Of a DNA stretch of 64,000 nt, positions 44,809 through 53,878 are shown piece by piece. The stretch covers positions 124,001 through 188,000 of the forward strand of contig JADJRC010000049.1 of NCBI GenBank assembly GCA_016712415.1, given 5' to 3'. A program made the position numbers and the translations under genes. The notes beneath the pieces were generated by a model. It made no database searches. It was given only the letters and a program-made list of their open reading frames with translations, and had not been told where the DNA came from. The DNA comes from Lewinellaceae bacterium (lineage in GTDB: Bacteria > Bacteroidota > Bacteroidia > Chitinophagales > Saprospiraceae). The first letter of the stretch is position 1; each line of letters starts with the position of its first letter.

Positions 44809-47800
44809 TTAGCCTTTAGCGCTGTTATCGTGCATAACCGGCGTCACATCCGCCTTAAGATCGGGTATGGCACGCAGACGGAGTATGAAACTGAAAGGAC
44901 TCCGGGCTTTTTTGACTTCCTCCCTGGTCATGCGGTGCAATATGTCGTCGATACTGGTCTTACCGCGCGACAGGGTAATCCTGTCAAGGAAATTTTTGAC
45001 ATATTCGGGTGGCCCTTCGTCCAGGCTTTCGGCTATGACGCGCCTGAACTTGCCGGTGCGCGACAGGTCGCCCTGCCATACCGCGGCATTGGTTTCCGCC
45101 AGGTACAGGTAGTCTTTGATTGAGGCTGTCTGCCGTATGCGATCAGTCAGTTCGGACCGGCTGATTGAGGTACCCTCATCCATGTACAGCAGGTCGTCGG
45201 TTCCGGGGTATTCCTCGTCGTCGACCTTGGGTACCAGCACAATCTGTGTGCGGGCAGGATTTTGCAACCATGCCACCAGTTCGTTGACCGTCACATCCGC
45301 TTCCACGGCATAACCCAGCGTCCGCAGAGAGTCGGCGTACCCCGCTCCGAGTTCGATTTCATCGCCGGCAAGCAGTATGACCGTTTTGGCCGGTACCGGG
45401 ATCACCGTTTCAGCGGCAAACCGCACGCTGAGCGGCAGATCGGGATTATCCTTGATGATCCGCACATTTTGCGGAACGATATCGTCGTGCAGCGCGGCGA
45501 TCTTGGCAAAACTGAATTCTCCTTCCGGTTCGATGGTGATCAGTGTCCGGGCTTTTGTTTTTTTGCAAACGTCGGCCAGCAGTTCGGCTTCTCCGGCAGT
45601 CGCCTTAATAAAGTTCTGCATGGAATAGCCGAATAAGCGACTGTCGATTTGGGCGGGTTCGAAAGGTTTGTCGAATGCATTGAGGCTGACGATCTCGATA
45701 TTTCCGGATTTATCCTTGTACATATATTGCACATTAGCAGGGCCGGAACGCAGACTCACCACGACGCGTCCCCCATCCAGGTCAGAGGCCTTCACCCTGC
45801 GCAGAGCGAGATAGTCGTGCAGCAGGTTGACGTTGTCGGGATGTATGGCACGGAAAGCCGCATTGTCGGCAGCAGTGATATAACCGTCCAGATTGCGGTA
45901 GAATTCGGCCAGTTGCGGACGTTCATTCAGCAGGTCGGCGGCTTCGCGGAAAATCTGTTTTTGCTTTTCCGACATCTTTTTGGGCACTTCCATAAAATTG
46001 TCGGTACCGAGGCGTATGCCTTTCGATTTTTTATTGAAAACCATACCGCGTACCTGTCCGTCCTGCTTCAGGAGTTCGCTCGCCGTGGCTGCCGGTTTCT
46101 CGCTCCAGCTTTTTTTACGCGAGGCCATGACGGGTTTGTTGTCGTCGCCCAGCCAGACGGTTCGGGATTTGGGCGGCGTCATATTCACCTGGTGAAGGGC
46201 AGTCTTTTGTGTTTGGCGGGTCAGCAACAGTTCCTGTTCCGTCCATTTTGCAGGTTCGGCGAGCCAGTAATCGCCGCCACCCTGCCTGAACAAAGCGCTC
46301 TGTTTTTCACGGGAAAGTTTTAAAACAGGTGCGTTTTCACCCGGAAATCCGCCGAGTTCTGCGTGTGAGCGTGCCACTTCGGTTACGATTTTGTTTTCCG
46401 AACCGGCAAAGCGAAATTTCAAACGCGGGAAAAAACCGTTGATACCGGTATAGTCGATGTTGCCGCCGGTCATGCTCATATTCAGGTAGCGGGCATCTTT
46501 GCCGGTCGATGCCGTTTTGACCATAAACCGGATCTGCGTTGCGTCGGCATAACTGAGCGAGAGCGCATCTTCGGAAAGGTGTACCCAGCCTTCGCGGGAA
46601 AATGCCTCGGCGCCTCCGTTCTTCAATCGCAACAGCAGCAGGTCGTCCTGCGGGCGGCCTGTTTTGCGGATGACAATGATCTCGCCGACGCGCGGTTCGG
46701 CTACCATCGGTTCGAGCCGGCGCAGCGAGGCGCCCACCATTTTATCACCCATCCGGAGCACTGCCGGCAGTTCGCCGGTTTGCAGGTCGAGTGCAGCTTT
46801 ACCTGGACCCGTTTTTCTAACCTTCACTTTAGTCAGATTGCCTTGCATGACGCGATGTTCCTGGCCGAAACCTTCAATACTGCCGCTGCGATGCTGTGCT
46901 GTAAATTCATAGCGATTGCCCTGCATACGCAGGTGGCTGGAGTGGGTGGCATCAACGGAAATGTCCGACGATTTCAGGCTGAACTGACGGCCGTTCCGGT
47001 ACTGGAGTGCCGTACTACCGTTGGAAGCCTCCATGCTTTCGATGCCGGGGCGTACAGCAGTCGGCATATCCTGGGGCATATCAGGCAATTTGCGCGCCGC
47101 AACGCTGCGCCGGCCCAGGTCGACGCCCCCCTTCACACCTTCTGCATAGGGCAGGCATTCGCGGCCGCCGTCGCAGTTGACCGTATCAAGCGCGGGCAGC
47201 AGGGCTTTAAATGCCAGGGCAGGCTGCTGGGCATACCACTGCGGCAACAGCCAGTCGCGCCGGACTTTTTCATCTTTGATCAAGTCGAAGGTCTGCGGCG
47301 AACGGGCACGGGCAAACCGCACGACGGCGACCCATTTCATCAATTGGCTGAGCCGGTGTATTTCCGGCTCGAATCGCGCGATATGGTCGAAATAGCGGTT
47401 CCATGCCGCGTGGAAGTTGTCGAGGTTGTACTGCATGTCCACTTCCTTGTCGTCGCCGAAAAAAGCATTTGGACGAGCTTTGAAATTCACCTGCGCTGCG
47501 GCATAGGCGAAGCCCAGTTCATCGTCCGATACACGCTGAAAAGCGTCGTCGGCAGGTGAAAACCACAAGCGCTCGTGCGGGTATTTTTTTGCAAATGCAC
47601 GGCTGAAAGCCGACCAGGTTTCATTGAAGTTGCCCACACTTGCCAGGGCCGGCGCCACGATTTTTTGCGATTCACCGTTCATGAAGAAAGCGGGATAAAA
47701 CATGGTCATGCCTACCTCGGTGCCGGCCAGTCCACGCGAGTATTCGGGCTGCTGGAAGGAATGATAGCTGACCATATACTCGATGAAATAATTCAGAGAG

Positions 47801-49014
47801 TCGAGTTTGGAGCGCACTTCCGGCGCCTCCCTGGTCAGCAATAGCCAGGTCAGGCTGTCAACAACGGGGGTTTGGGGCAGGTTGTTGAGTTTTTTAAAGT
47901 GAAGCAGGCGGTTGACAAAGCCGATCTGACAGCGCTCTGAGGAGGTATCGTTTTTTTCGAACGATGCCAGCATCTCGTCGACGTCGCGCCGGATATAATC
48001 GCGGTCGTCTTCAAATTGTTCCACATAGATCGAATCGAAGCTGCCGGCCAGATAGCGCCGCAACAAGTCGAGTTCCGAAAAGTCTTTTTCGCCCACACCG
48101 AGGGCAATGCGGGCAAATTCAATGCGGTAAGAGACATCGTTGAGCAGCGCATGTATGGCCAATGCCAGCGAGATGCGAAAACCTTTTTGCCTGTTCAACT
48201 CATCCCAAATGCGGGCGTCGCCCGAGGCAATGCGGTCGAACTGGCTGGCAAGGTCTTGCTCGCGCAGTCGGGGCTCCAGGGAAAAGTAAAGGTCGTCGCT
48301 GACCGACAACGCATCATAGATGGTTTTCAGGTGTTCGAGTGTGACGGGGCGGTCCAGGCCTTTGTAGCGGCGACCGGCCACCACCAGGCGGTTTTCAGTG
48401 TCCAGTTTTACCCAGCTCAGGTCGTCGACCTCGGAAAGGAATGCTGCCCATTCATCTCGTGTGCTAATGGTTTTTTCCACATAGCCCCAGTCCCGGGTGA
48501 AAAAAGACATGCCGGGCGTGGCGCCGGCAAAGCGGTATTCGTCGATACCTCCAATGTTGTATTCGTACAACAACACAGTATCTGGTACACCCCCCGTTGT
48601 CATGCGGTATTTATCGACCTGCATGGCTGTAAGCCGGCGCTGAACGGCGGCCTCGGCGGGCATGAGCAAAAGGAGCCGGTTGCCGGGCAGGGCAAGACTG
48701 CGGCTTTCACCCCACTGGTACTGAGTCACGTCGTAGAGGTAGTCGGTACGCAACGGACACTGGTCGTACAAACCAGCAAGGGCAGAGGCGCTGTCCAGCG
48801 CCCCGAAGTCGGCAGCGGCGGCCAGGAGCAGCCAGTCACGGCGCTGCTCCAGTTGGTCGGCGCGGGAGTTTATCCCTGCCAGGTGCAGGGCAGCGTCGTC
48901 GGAGAACCGCAACTGTGTCCATTCACCAGGAGGGCGTGTGTTGGCGTTTAGAATAGTGATGCAAAACAGGAAAAGGAAGAAGGGGAAAAGACGGAGGGTA
49001 CGTTTTCTGGACAT
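44809..49014 (-). CDS. Unrecognised ~1400-residue exported protein heading the CHAT/TIR operon
   Basis: From ATG 49014 the product is 1401 residues with signal peptide MSRKRTLRLFPFFLFLFC and cleavage near NANT; a reading from 49194 adds 60 residues before it. I recognise no family. The N-terminal ~650 residues are largely helical (FRISLALAIHALLNDVSYRI, FEPEIHRLSQLMKWVAVVRF). The middle, about 680-1000, is basic, beta-like and low in known motifs. The last ~220 residues alternate strands and helices (AKTVILLAGDEIELGAGYAD, RTQIVLVPKVDDEEYPGTDD, SIKDYLYLAETNAA), recalling a CHAT/caspase fold without the His and Cys. No sorting domain or C-terminal anchor is seen. It could be a target or sensor of the small CHAT-like protein; that is inference. 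Confidence 0.75.
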   Translation of the reverse strand: MSRKRTLRLFPFFLFLFCITILNANTRPPGEWTQLRFSDDAALHLAGINSRADQLEQRRDWLLLAAAADFGALDSASALAGLYDQCPLRTDYLYDVTQYQWGESRSLALPGNRLLLLMPAEAAVQRRLTAMQVDKYRMTTGGVPDTVLLYEYNIGGIDEYRFAGATPGMSFFTRDWGYVEKTISTRDEWAAFLSEVDDLSWVKLDTENRLVVAGRRYKGLDRPVTLEHLKTIYDALSVSDDLYFSLEPRLREQDLASQFDRIASGDARIWDELNRQKGFRISLALAIHALLNDVSYRIEFARIALGVGEKDFSELDLLRRYLAGSFDSIYVEQFEDDRDYIRRDVDEMLASFEKNDTSSERCQIGFVNRLLHFKKLNNLPQTPVVDSLTWLLLTREAPEVRSKLDSLNYFIEYMVSYHSFQQPEYSRGLAGTEVGMTMFYPAFFMNGESQKIVAPALASVGNFNETWSAFSRAFAKKYPHERLWFSPADDAFQRVSDDELGFAYAAAQVNFKARPNAFFGDDKEVDMQYNLDNFHAAWNRYFDHIARFEPEIHRLSQLMKWVAVVRFARARSPQTFDLIKDEKVRRDWLLPQWYAQQPALAFKALLPALDTVNCDGGRECLPYAEGVKGGVDLGRRSVAARKLPDMPQDMPTAVRPGIESMEASNGSTALQYRNGRQFSLKSSDISVDATHSSHLRMQGNRYEFTAQHRSGSIEGFGQEHRVMQGNLTKVKVRKTGPGKAALDLQTGELPAVLRMGDKMVGASLRRLEPMVAEPRVGEIIVIRKTGRPQDDLLLLRLKNGGAEAFSREGWVHLSEDALSLSYADATQIRFMVKTASTGKDARYLNMSMTGGNIDYTGINGFFPRLKFRFAGSENKIVTEVARSHAELGGFPGENAPVLKLSREKQSALFRQGGGDYWLAEPAKWTEQELLLTRQTQKTALHQVNMTPPKSRTVWLGDDNKPVMASRKKSWSEKPAATASELLKQDGQVRGMVFNKKSKGIRLGTDNFMEVPKKMSEKQKQIFREAADLLNERPQLAEFYRNLDGYITAADNAAFRAIHPDNVNLLHDYLALRRVKASDLDGGRVVVSLRSGPANVQYMYKDKSGNIEIVSLNAFDKPFEPAQIDSRLFGYSMQNFIKATAGEAELLADVCKKTKARTLITIEPEGEFSFAKIAALHDDIVPQNVRIIKDNPDLPLSVRFAAETVIPVPAKTVILLAGDEIELGAGYADSLRTLGYAVEADVTVNELVAWLQNPARTQIVLVPKVDDEEYPGTDDLLYMDEGTSISRSELTDRIRQTASIKDYLYLAETNAAVWQGDLSRTGKFRRVIAESLDEGPPEYVKNFLDRITLSRGKTSIDDILHRMTREEVKKARSPFSFILRLRAIPDLKADVTPVMHDNSAKG

Positions 49015-49273
49015 TTGGATTGGTTTTGAAAGTTTATAATAAGAGGATACGGGCAAAAAAGATCGCCTTGCCGCTTGCGAAATTAACGGTATTTTTAATA
49101 TGTTAAAACTGTCCGTCTTATTATTTTTTAACTTACATGCCGGTTTCTGCCCGCCGTTTCGTCCCGAAAAAGACATTCGGACCGAAATACACACCCGTCA
49201 GTATAAAATTTGACCCGGAAATGTTGATTTTTACAATATTTTGTACAAAACTTTGTCCTAAGTAATTGCGACA

Positions 49274-49304
49274 GCCTTTCCGACGCGTTCGGAAGGGCTT
49301 TTTT
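49274..49304 (+). terminator. Terminator in the leader ahead of the LOG gene
   Basis: A 10-bp stem (49274-49283 with 49289-49298) and six T point along the plus strand, 27 bases before ATG 49331. No plus-strand gene precedes it: the neighbour is the divergent exported-protein gene. It may be an attenuator or end a very short RNA. The rest of 49015-49330 shows only a weak TATTTTG promoter-like site near 49236. Confidence 0.75.
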
Positions 49305-49330
49305 GTCCTAACCTATATAATTTTTGGATA

Positions 49331-50089
49331 ATGAATAATCAAGAAAAAGATGCGAACGACCCCGCGGTAAAATTGCATGAAAACGGAGAGGCGCCCCATA
49401 AAATGAAAAAATGGAGCAAGATGCGCGGCGAAAATGCCTGGACAATGTTCAAGGTGATGGCTGAATTTGTCGACGGCTTTGAGACACTTAACAAAATCGG
49501 CCCCTGTATTTCCATATTCGGCTCGGCGCGCACCAAACCGGGCACCCACTACTACGAACTGGCCGTCCGGATAGCCAGCAGGCTTACCGAAGAGGGCTAC
49601 GGCATCATCACCGGCGGCGGCCCCGGCATCATGGAGGCCGGCAACAAAGGCGCCTGGATGAAAGGCGGCCCTTCCGTCGGCCTGAACATCGACCTGCCGT
49701 TCGAACAGAACCACAACCCGTTTATCGAGCCTTATAACAACCTCAAGCACCGGTACTTTTTTGTGCGCAAGGTCATGTTCGTCAAATATGCGCAGGGGTT
49801 TGTGGTGATGCCCGGCGGCTTCGGCACCCTCGACGAAATGTTTGAGGTACTCACACTGGTTCAAACCAAAAAGATCACCCCGGTACCGATCGTACTTGTC
49901 GGGAAAGAGTTCTGGAGCGGCCTGAAGGACTGGATCATAGAAGTTATGCTGGAACGCCACCACAATATCGGCGCCGACGACCTCGACCTGGTGTACATCA
50001 CCGACGACCCGGATGAGGTGGTGCAATACATCAACCACTTTTATGCCGGCGACCGCGTAGAAAAATTATCACCTAATTTTGAACTATAA
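49331..50089 (+). CDS. LOG family protein (TIGR00730-like)
   Basis: The 252-residue cytoplasmic protein has a Rossmann fold with the LOG motifs GGGPGIMEAGNKGAW and MPGGFGTLDEMFEVLTLVQT (PGGxGTxxE), which bind and cleave nucleotide 5'-monophosphates such as cytokinin ribosides or AMP. SIFGSARTKPGTHYYELAVR and RKVMFVKYAQGFVV also fit. Some relatives are simply nucleotide monophosphate nucleosidases, so cytokinin production should not be assumed. It has a leader terminator upstream and a strong one downstream, so it is a single-gene unit between the two CHAT loci. Confidence 0.9.
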   Translation: MNNQEKDANDPAVKLHENGEAPHKMKKWSKMRGENAWTMFKVMAEFVDGFETLNKIGPCISIFGSARTKPGTHYYELAVRIASRLTEEGYGIITGGGPGIMEAGNKGAWMKGGPSVGLNIDLPFEQNHNPFIEPYNNLKHRYFFVRKVMFVKYAQGFVVMPGGFGTLDEMFEVLTLVQTKKITPVPIVLVGKEFWSGLKDWIIEVMLERHHNIGADDLDLVYITDDPDEVVQYINHFYAGDRVEKLSPNFEL

Positions 50090-50120
50090 ATAATAGCACA
50101 AAACATTGATAATCAGCAAT

Positions 50121-50171
50121 AAATCCGGTTGTGACGATTGGCGTCGCAACCGGATTTTTATTTTTTTTTTA
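50121..50171 (+). terminator. Strong rho-independent terminator of the LOG gene
   Basis: A 16-bp stem (50121-50136 with 50142-50157, one G-U pair) with a five-base loop is followed by TTTTTA and ten T. Confidence 0.95.
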
Positions 50172-50493
50172 CAAATTCCGTTGATATCCGTTCACACTTT
50201 TCCGACTAATGCTATTAATGCATACAAACCATTTGAAAACATTTTTGACACAACGGCTAATAATCTCCAAACGGCATGCCCTGTGTGATCCCACAAGCAG
50301 CACGGCCCCCGCTAAAGAACTTACTCAAAAGCCTGCCCCTAAAACCCCTTAGCCCCATTAACCACCCCGAAAGCCGCCCCAAAGCCTTTGACCCCAATCG
50401 CCAGCGTTCGCCGGGAAGCCGCAAAGAGCAGACCTCAAAAAGGTTTCCCCGGCGTGCGTGGCGGACCGTCAGAAAAATTCCTGATTAACCATC
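50172..50493 (+). other. Orphan terminated interval: possible non-coding RNA
   Basis: Between the LOG terminator and another plus-strand terminator lies about 320 bases with no convincing gene. A 70-codon ORF (50276-50488) is Pro/Arg/Lys-rich and unlike a folded protein. 50409-50454 can fold into a ~12-bp stem, and 50320-50400 is strongly C-rich (CCCCTAAAACCCCTTAGCCC), so the minus strand could form a G-quadruplex. No tmRNA, SRP or RNase P signature was found. Confidence 0.35.
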
Positions 50494-50526
50494 GCCCTTC
50501 CGATCCTGCCGGAAGGGCTTTTTTTG
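50494..50526 (+). terminator. Rho-independent terminator
   Basis: GCCCTTCCG, a seven-base loop, CGGAAGGGC and seven T along the plus strand. Its stem is nearly the same as that of the terminator at 49274. It ends the orphan interval and faces the end of the minus-strand anti-sigma-like gene. Confidence 0.85.
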
Positions 50527-50546
50527 TGCCCGTCAGTTGGTGAAAA

Positions 50547-51311
50547 TTACCGGATTGCTTCCAGCACATTTTGCACCTGCCTGCGGTAAGGAATACCTTC
50601 TTCTGAATCGAGATAGGCCTGTAGCGAAGCACGGGCGCGTTCTTTATCCCCTTTGCCGGCCAGGGCAAGTCCGTAATAATACAGCGCAGGTACTTTGTAA
50701 GCGTTGTCTGTAAGGGTGACCGGCCCCAGGGCTTCGACGGCATCAGAATACCGGTGGTCGCCGATCAGGGCGACGCCCTGGTAGAAGCGGTATTCCGGTT
50801 TATCCGGGTTGGCGGCGACGACAATGTTTAATGCCTGTGCAGCTTCGCCGTAGCGGGTCGTGTCGTCGTACAACTGAAAGGCATCCATAACCGATTGGGG
50901 TACGGCGACACTGCTGTCGGTACTGCCGCCCAGCGATTTGAAGGGCAAACGGTTGGGATAGTATTTGAAATTGGTAGCCACAACGCTTTCGAGGCTGGCA
51001 GGTCGGGCGGGCGGGCGGTTGATAAACCAGTAGGCTACGGCAAGCAGGGCAACGGTAGCGGCGGCGGAAAGCGCCTTTTTCCAGATACTTACTTGTCGAA
51101 AGGGCGGCCGGGCGGCAGTTTTGAAGGTTTGGTTCCGGATACTGCCGGAAAGGGAAAGATTGTTGGTACCGGCTGCGAGGCGTTGCTGCCATTGAAATTC
51201 AGCGGCGGCTTCAGGGTCATTTGCCAGCAGTTGGCGGAGTTCACGCACATCTGGCTCCTGAAGAGCGTTGGCGAAATACGATTCGATAAGTTGTTCGGCG
51301 CGGGTGTTCAT
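50547..51311 (-). CDS. Anti-sigma-like membrane protein with TPR-type periplasmic part
   Basis: ATG 51311 gives 254 residues; a start at 51416 would overlap the sigma gene. The N-terminal ~75 residues are cytoplasmic (ERL-type helices LIESYFANALQEPDVRELRQ, AAAEFQWQQRLAAG), then one membrane segment at about 80-97 (KALSAAATVALLAVAYWFI), then TPR-like repeats (YGEAAQALNIVVAANPDKPE, YYYGLALAGKGDKERARASL). This topology and its position 22 bases after an ECF sigma gene suggest an anti-sigma or accessory factor. No zinc motif is present, so it is not a classical ZAS anti-sigma. Confidence 0.72.
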   Translation of the reverse strand: MNTRAEQLIESYFANALQEPDVRELRQLLANDPEAAAEFQWQQRLAAGTNNLSLSGSIRNQTFKTAARPPFRQVSIWKKALSAAATVALLAVAYWFINRPPARPASLESVVATNFKYYPNRLPFKSLGGSTDSSVAVPQSVMDAFQLYDDTTRYGEAAQALNIVVAANPDKPEYRFYQGVALIGDHRYSDAVEALGPVTLTDNAYKVPALYYYGLALAGKGDKERARASLQAYLDSEEGIPYRRQVQNVLEAIR

Positions 51312-51333
51312 AACAGTCGTGTCTTGCGGGGGA

Positions 51334-51882
51334 TTAGGGTTTGGATTTTCGTATTTTGTCGAGACATCGTTTCCTGAGTTGGCGCACAACTTCAGCGCTG
51401 GCGTAGCCGAGCACATCGGCTATTTCCTGGCTTGTCATGCCCTCTTTGTACGTCAGGATGAGGATACTGCGGCAGGGTTCGCCGAGGTCATCCACATCTT
51501 TCCATAAACCGTCGTTGTGTTGTTGTTCGATCATTTTCGCTTCTGCTCCCGGGTCTTCATCGTCGCTGCCGGGCGGGAGCTCATCGTTGCCCGGCAAGTC
51601 GATACGTTTTTGTTTCCGGACGAACGCATGGATCAGGTTTTTGCCCACACCGAACAGATAGGTACAGAGTGTGCCGGACAGACTCGTGAGTCTGCCTGAT
51701 TCAATGTTGAGCACCATGATGACGAGCGCATTTTGAAAAATATCTGCAAGGTCGTGCGCGCCAATGCGGTGGTTGTCTTGCCCCCAACGGATGAACTTCG
51801 GGCGACAGCCGGCATAAAGCCCGGATGACACGCGGTTCGGATCCTGTTGGAACGCAGCCAGTTCGTCCCGTTTTTCGTCCAT
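51334..51882 (-). CDS. ECF RNA polymerase sigma factor
   Basis: The 182-residue protein has sigma region 2 at about 40-95 (DLADIFQNALVIMVLNIESG, LCTYLFGVGKNLIHAFVRKQ) and region 4 at about 130-178 (CRSILILTYKEGMTSQEIAD, YASAEVVRQLRKRCLDKI). It should direct RNA polymerase to a special promoter set. It is divergent from the PKD/TPR-CHAT pair and co-oriented with the anti-sigma-like gene. A similar arrangement of a sigma factor beside CHAT genes recurs in Bacteroidota as far as I know, but the regulatory link here is inference. Confidence 0.9.
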   Translation of the reverse strand: MDEKRDELAAFQQDPNRVSSGLYAGCRPKFIRWGQDNHRIGAHDLADIFQNALVIMVLNIESGRLTSLSGTLCTYLFGVGKNLIHAFVRKQKRIDLPGNDELPPGSDDEDPGAEAKMIEQQHNDGLWKDVDDLGEPCRSILILTYKEGMTSQEIADVLGYASAEVVRQLRKRCLDKIRKSKP

Positions 51883-51937
51883 ATTGATTTGCCGAAGGTC
51901 TGCCGGTTTTGGATTGGTGTATCGGCAGTTGGTCGGG

Positions 51938-51945
51938 CAAAAGTA
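51938..51945 (-). promoter_or_regulatory. -7 element of the sigma factor gene
   Basis: TACTTTTG on the minus strand, exact TAnnTTTG, with predicted start near 51931, about 50 bases before the ATG. The -33 box is weak. The remaining 51946-52094 is AT-rich and shows nothing further. Confidence 0.4.
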
Positions 51946-52094
51946 GATACGGGTTTTGCTGATTAATGCTTTATGGGAAAAAAATGTTAACAGCTAAACG
52001 ACTTTTTTAAAAAAAATAACATTTGTTTCGCATCGGGAACGAATGTTCACGTTTTCTTCGTTCAAGACATTACTCTACCAAAAAATGTATACAA

Positions 52095-53867
52095 ATGAAG
52101 CTTATCTGTAAAATTGCCTTTGCCTTTTTATTGGCTCTCACAGCCATTTTCAGTGTCTATGCTCAGGCACCCTGTCTCAAAATAGAAGGAGACACCTGGA
52201 CATCTACCTGTCCGCCTACCAATCAGACATCGCCACAACCGGTATCCGGAACCATTGTCAATTACAGTTTACTTCAACCTAATGAGGGCATAGAGAGCAC
52301 TGACCCGAAGGCCCGCTACAAAGCCTTCTGGATATTCGGGGATGGTACTTTCAGGTATTATGCAGACACCAGTCTGGAAAGCGATATTCGATCCCAGTCT
52401 CAAACCCATACATATTCCAAAACAGTGCGGTATCAGCCCATGGTTGTGCTTACGGAAAAGAAAAGTAACACAACCCCTCCCCAAGGGCCCAAACGCTCTA
52501 TCAGTATAAATACAGCACAAGCCACCCCTGATTGGATTCCACAGATTACCCTGCCGAGCGAATCCATGAACATCTTTCCCAGCGGATTTAATCGGCCCCA
52601 TTATTATACGGCTTTCGTTGTTTCTGCAAGGAAGAGTGACACCCAGATTTCAGGCATTTATTTTTTTTACAACAGGGTTGGCGACGGAGTGACCTATGCT
52701 CCCGGGGATTTACACGACAATCTTGATCCTTGGGCACTTTTGCCCGACTATCTTACAGGTGCAGGTATCGTAAACAGCACAACAGACAACCTGGGAAGCA
52801 CAAATCCGGGTTTTTTGCCTGAATTTTTGAGCCTTAGGAACCATTATAAAAATTTCATTTATGTGCCTGTAACACCGGGTGCATTCGGCAATATCCCCGG
52901 CACATTCGACGAACTTCGTATTTTCCCGGTGCTGAACACAATGTGGCAGGATGCCTGGGGTACTGCCACGCCGCTGCCAAAGGGAAAATATCTGGCAGTT
53001 GCCGTGGGCGCGAGTCCTCACGATCCGGCAAGCCTGCCCCCATATTGGGGCCAACTCCAATCACAAACCCAAGGTGAGATTGCGAGTACCATCAATGCAA
53101 GTACCCTCCTTATTACTTCACCGGGCAGCGCCCAGCCACGTTTTGTACGAGGCATAGCAACCATTGACTTGGAAATGACCGGAGCCATTGACCCCAACGA
53201 TCTGGTCGTTACAAAAATATGCCCAGATGGCCAGGGCCAGTATGAAGTAACATTTCGATTGAAGGTATGCAACGAAGGATATCTGGAGGCCGTGAATTTT
53301 GATCTGTTTCTGAAAGATAATACGGGAGGTTTGTTGTCCAAACCAATTTTTACTGATCCCACTATTACGCTTGTCTCAACGGATACCGATCCAAACAATG
53401 ACGGCGATTGGGATTACACCTGGAACATTACCCTAGATGGCGTGCCACTTCCTGTGAAAAAAGGCAATACAGAGCCAAAACCCGTAAATACTTGTACGGA
53501 AGATACCTATTTTACTGTCACTACAACCTGGGAAGGGGTACAGAAACTCATTGAAGGAAAAGGATTGCAACTTTGTGTGTTCTTTAATCAGGCCCCCGAC
53601 GAGTGTACATACAACGCCCCTCTTGAGGTCGACAATCCCGCACTAATACAAACGGAAGGGTACAATGCCCGTGAGTGTCAAAAACGCCCGGAGGAGACAA
53701 CTCCTCCCGATTCTACCGACTGTGATTGCTGCCGCCCACAGTATACGACCGTCATAATAATACAGGTAACTATCCTGATTTTTGTACTCCTGATCGTTTG
53801 GATGATTGCAAGAAAAATGTACCCCGAATTTTTTGATTGGTTTAAAAGATTTGGCAAACGCAGTTAA
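52095..53867 (+). CDS. Exported PKD-domain protein with C-terminal membrane anchor
   Basis: ATG 52095 starts signal peptide MKLICKIAFAFLLALTAIFS; the reading from 52023 lacks one at its start. The 590-residue product contains a PKD-like domain at about 75-130 (YKAFWIFGDGTFRYY, THTYSKTVRYQPMVVL), further beta-rich regions with a conserved-sidedness domain (VTKICPDGQGQYEVTFRLKV), a Cys pair region CDCC, and a final membrane helix at about 553-575 (VIIIQVTILIFVLLIVWMIA) with a short basic tail. It is therefore probably periplasmic/outer-facing and inner- or outer-membrane anchored. The TPR-CHAT gene starts 11 bases downstream, also with a C-terminal helix, so the two likely act together. Confidence 0.82.
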   Translation: MKLICKIAFAFLLALTAIFSVYAQAPCLKIEGDTWTSTCPPTNQTSPQPVSGTIVNYSLLQPNEGIESTDPKARYKAFWIFGDGTFRYYADTSLESDIRSQSQTHTYSKTVRYQPMVVLTEKKSNTTPPQGPKRSISINTAQATPDWIPQITLPSESMNIFPSGFNRPHYYTAFVVSARKSDTQISGIYFFYNRVGDGVTYAPGDLHDNLDPWALLPDYLTGAGIVNSTTDNLGSTNPGFLPEFLSLRNHYKNFIYVPVTPGAFGNIPGTFDELRIFPVLNTMWQDAWGTATPLPKGKYLAVAVGASPHDPASLPPYWGQLQSQTQGEIASTINASTLLITSPGSAQPRFVRGIATIDLEMTGAIDPNDLVVTKICPDGQGQYEVTFRLKVCNEGYLEAVNFDLFLKDNTGGLLSKPIFTDPTITLVSTDTDPNNDGDWDYTWNITLDGVPLPVKKGNTEPKPVNTCTEDTYFTVTTTWEGVQKLIEGKGLQLCVFFNQAPDECTYNAPLEVDNPALIQTEGYNARECQKRPEETTPPDSTDCDCCRPQYTTVIIIQVTILIFVLLIVWMIARKMYPEFFDWFKRFGKRS

Positions 53868-53878
53868 ACATTCAAATA

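Noticed and set aside
50276..50488. 70-codon plus-strand ORF
   Set aside because: Pro/Arg/Lys-rich low-information translation over a C-rich stretch, with no conserved feature; kept only as a note in the orphan interval.
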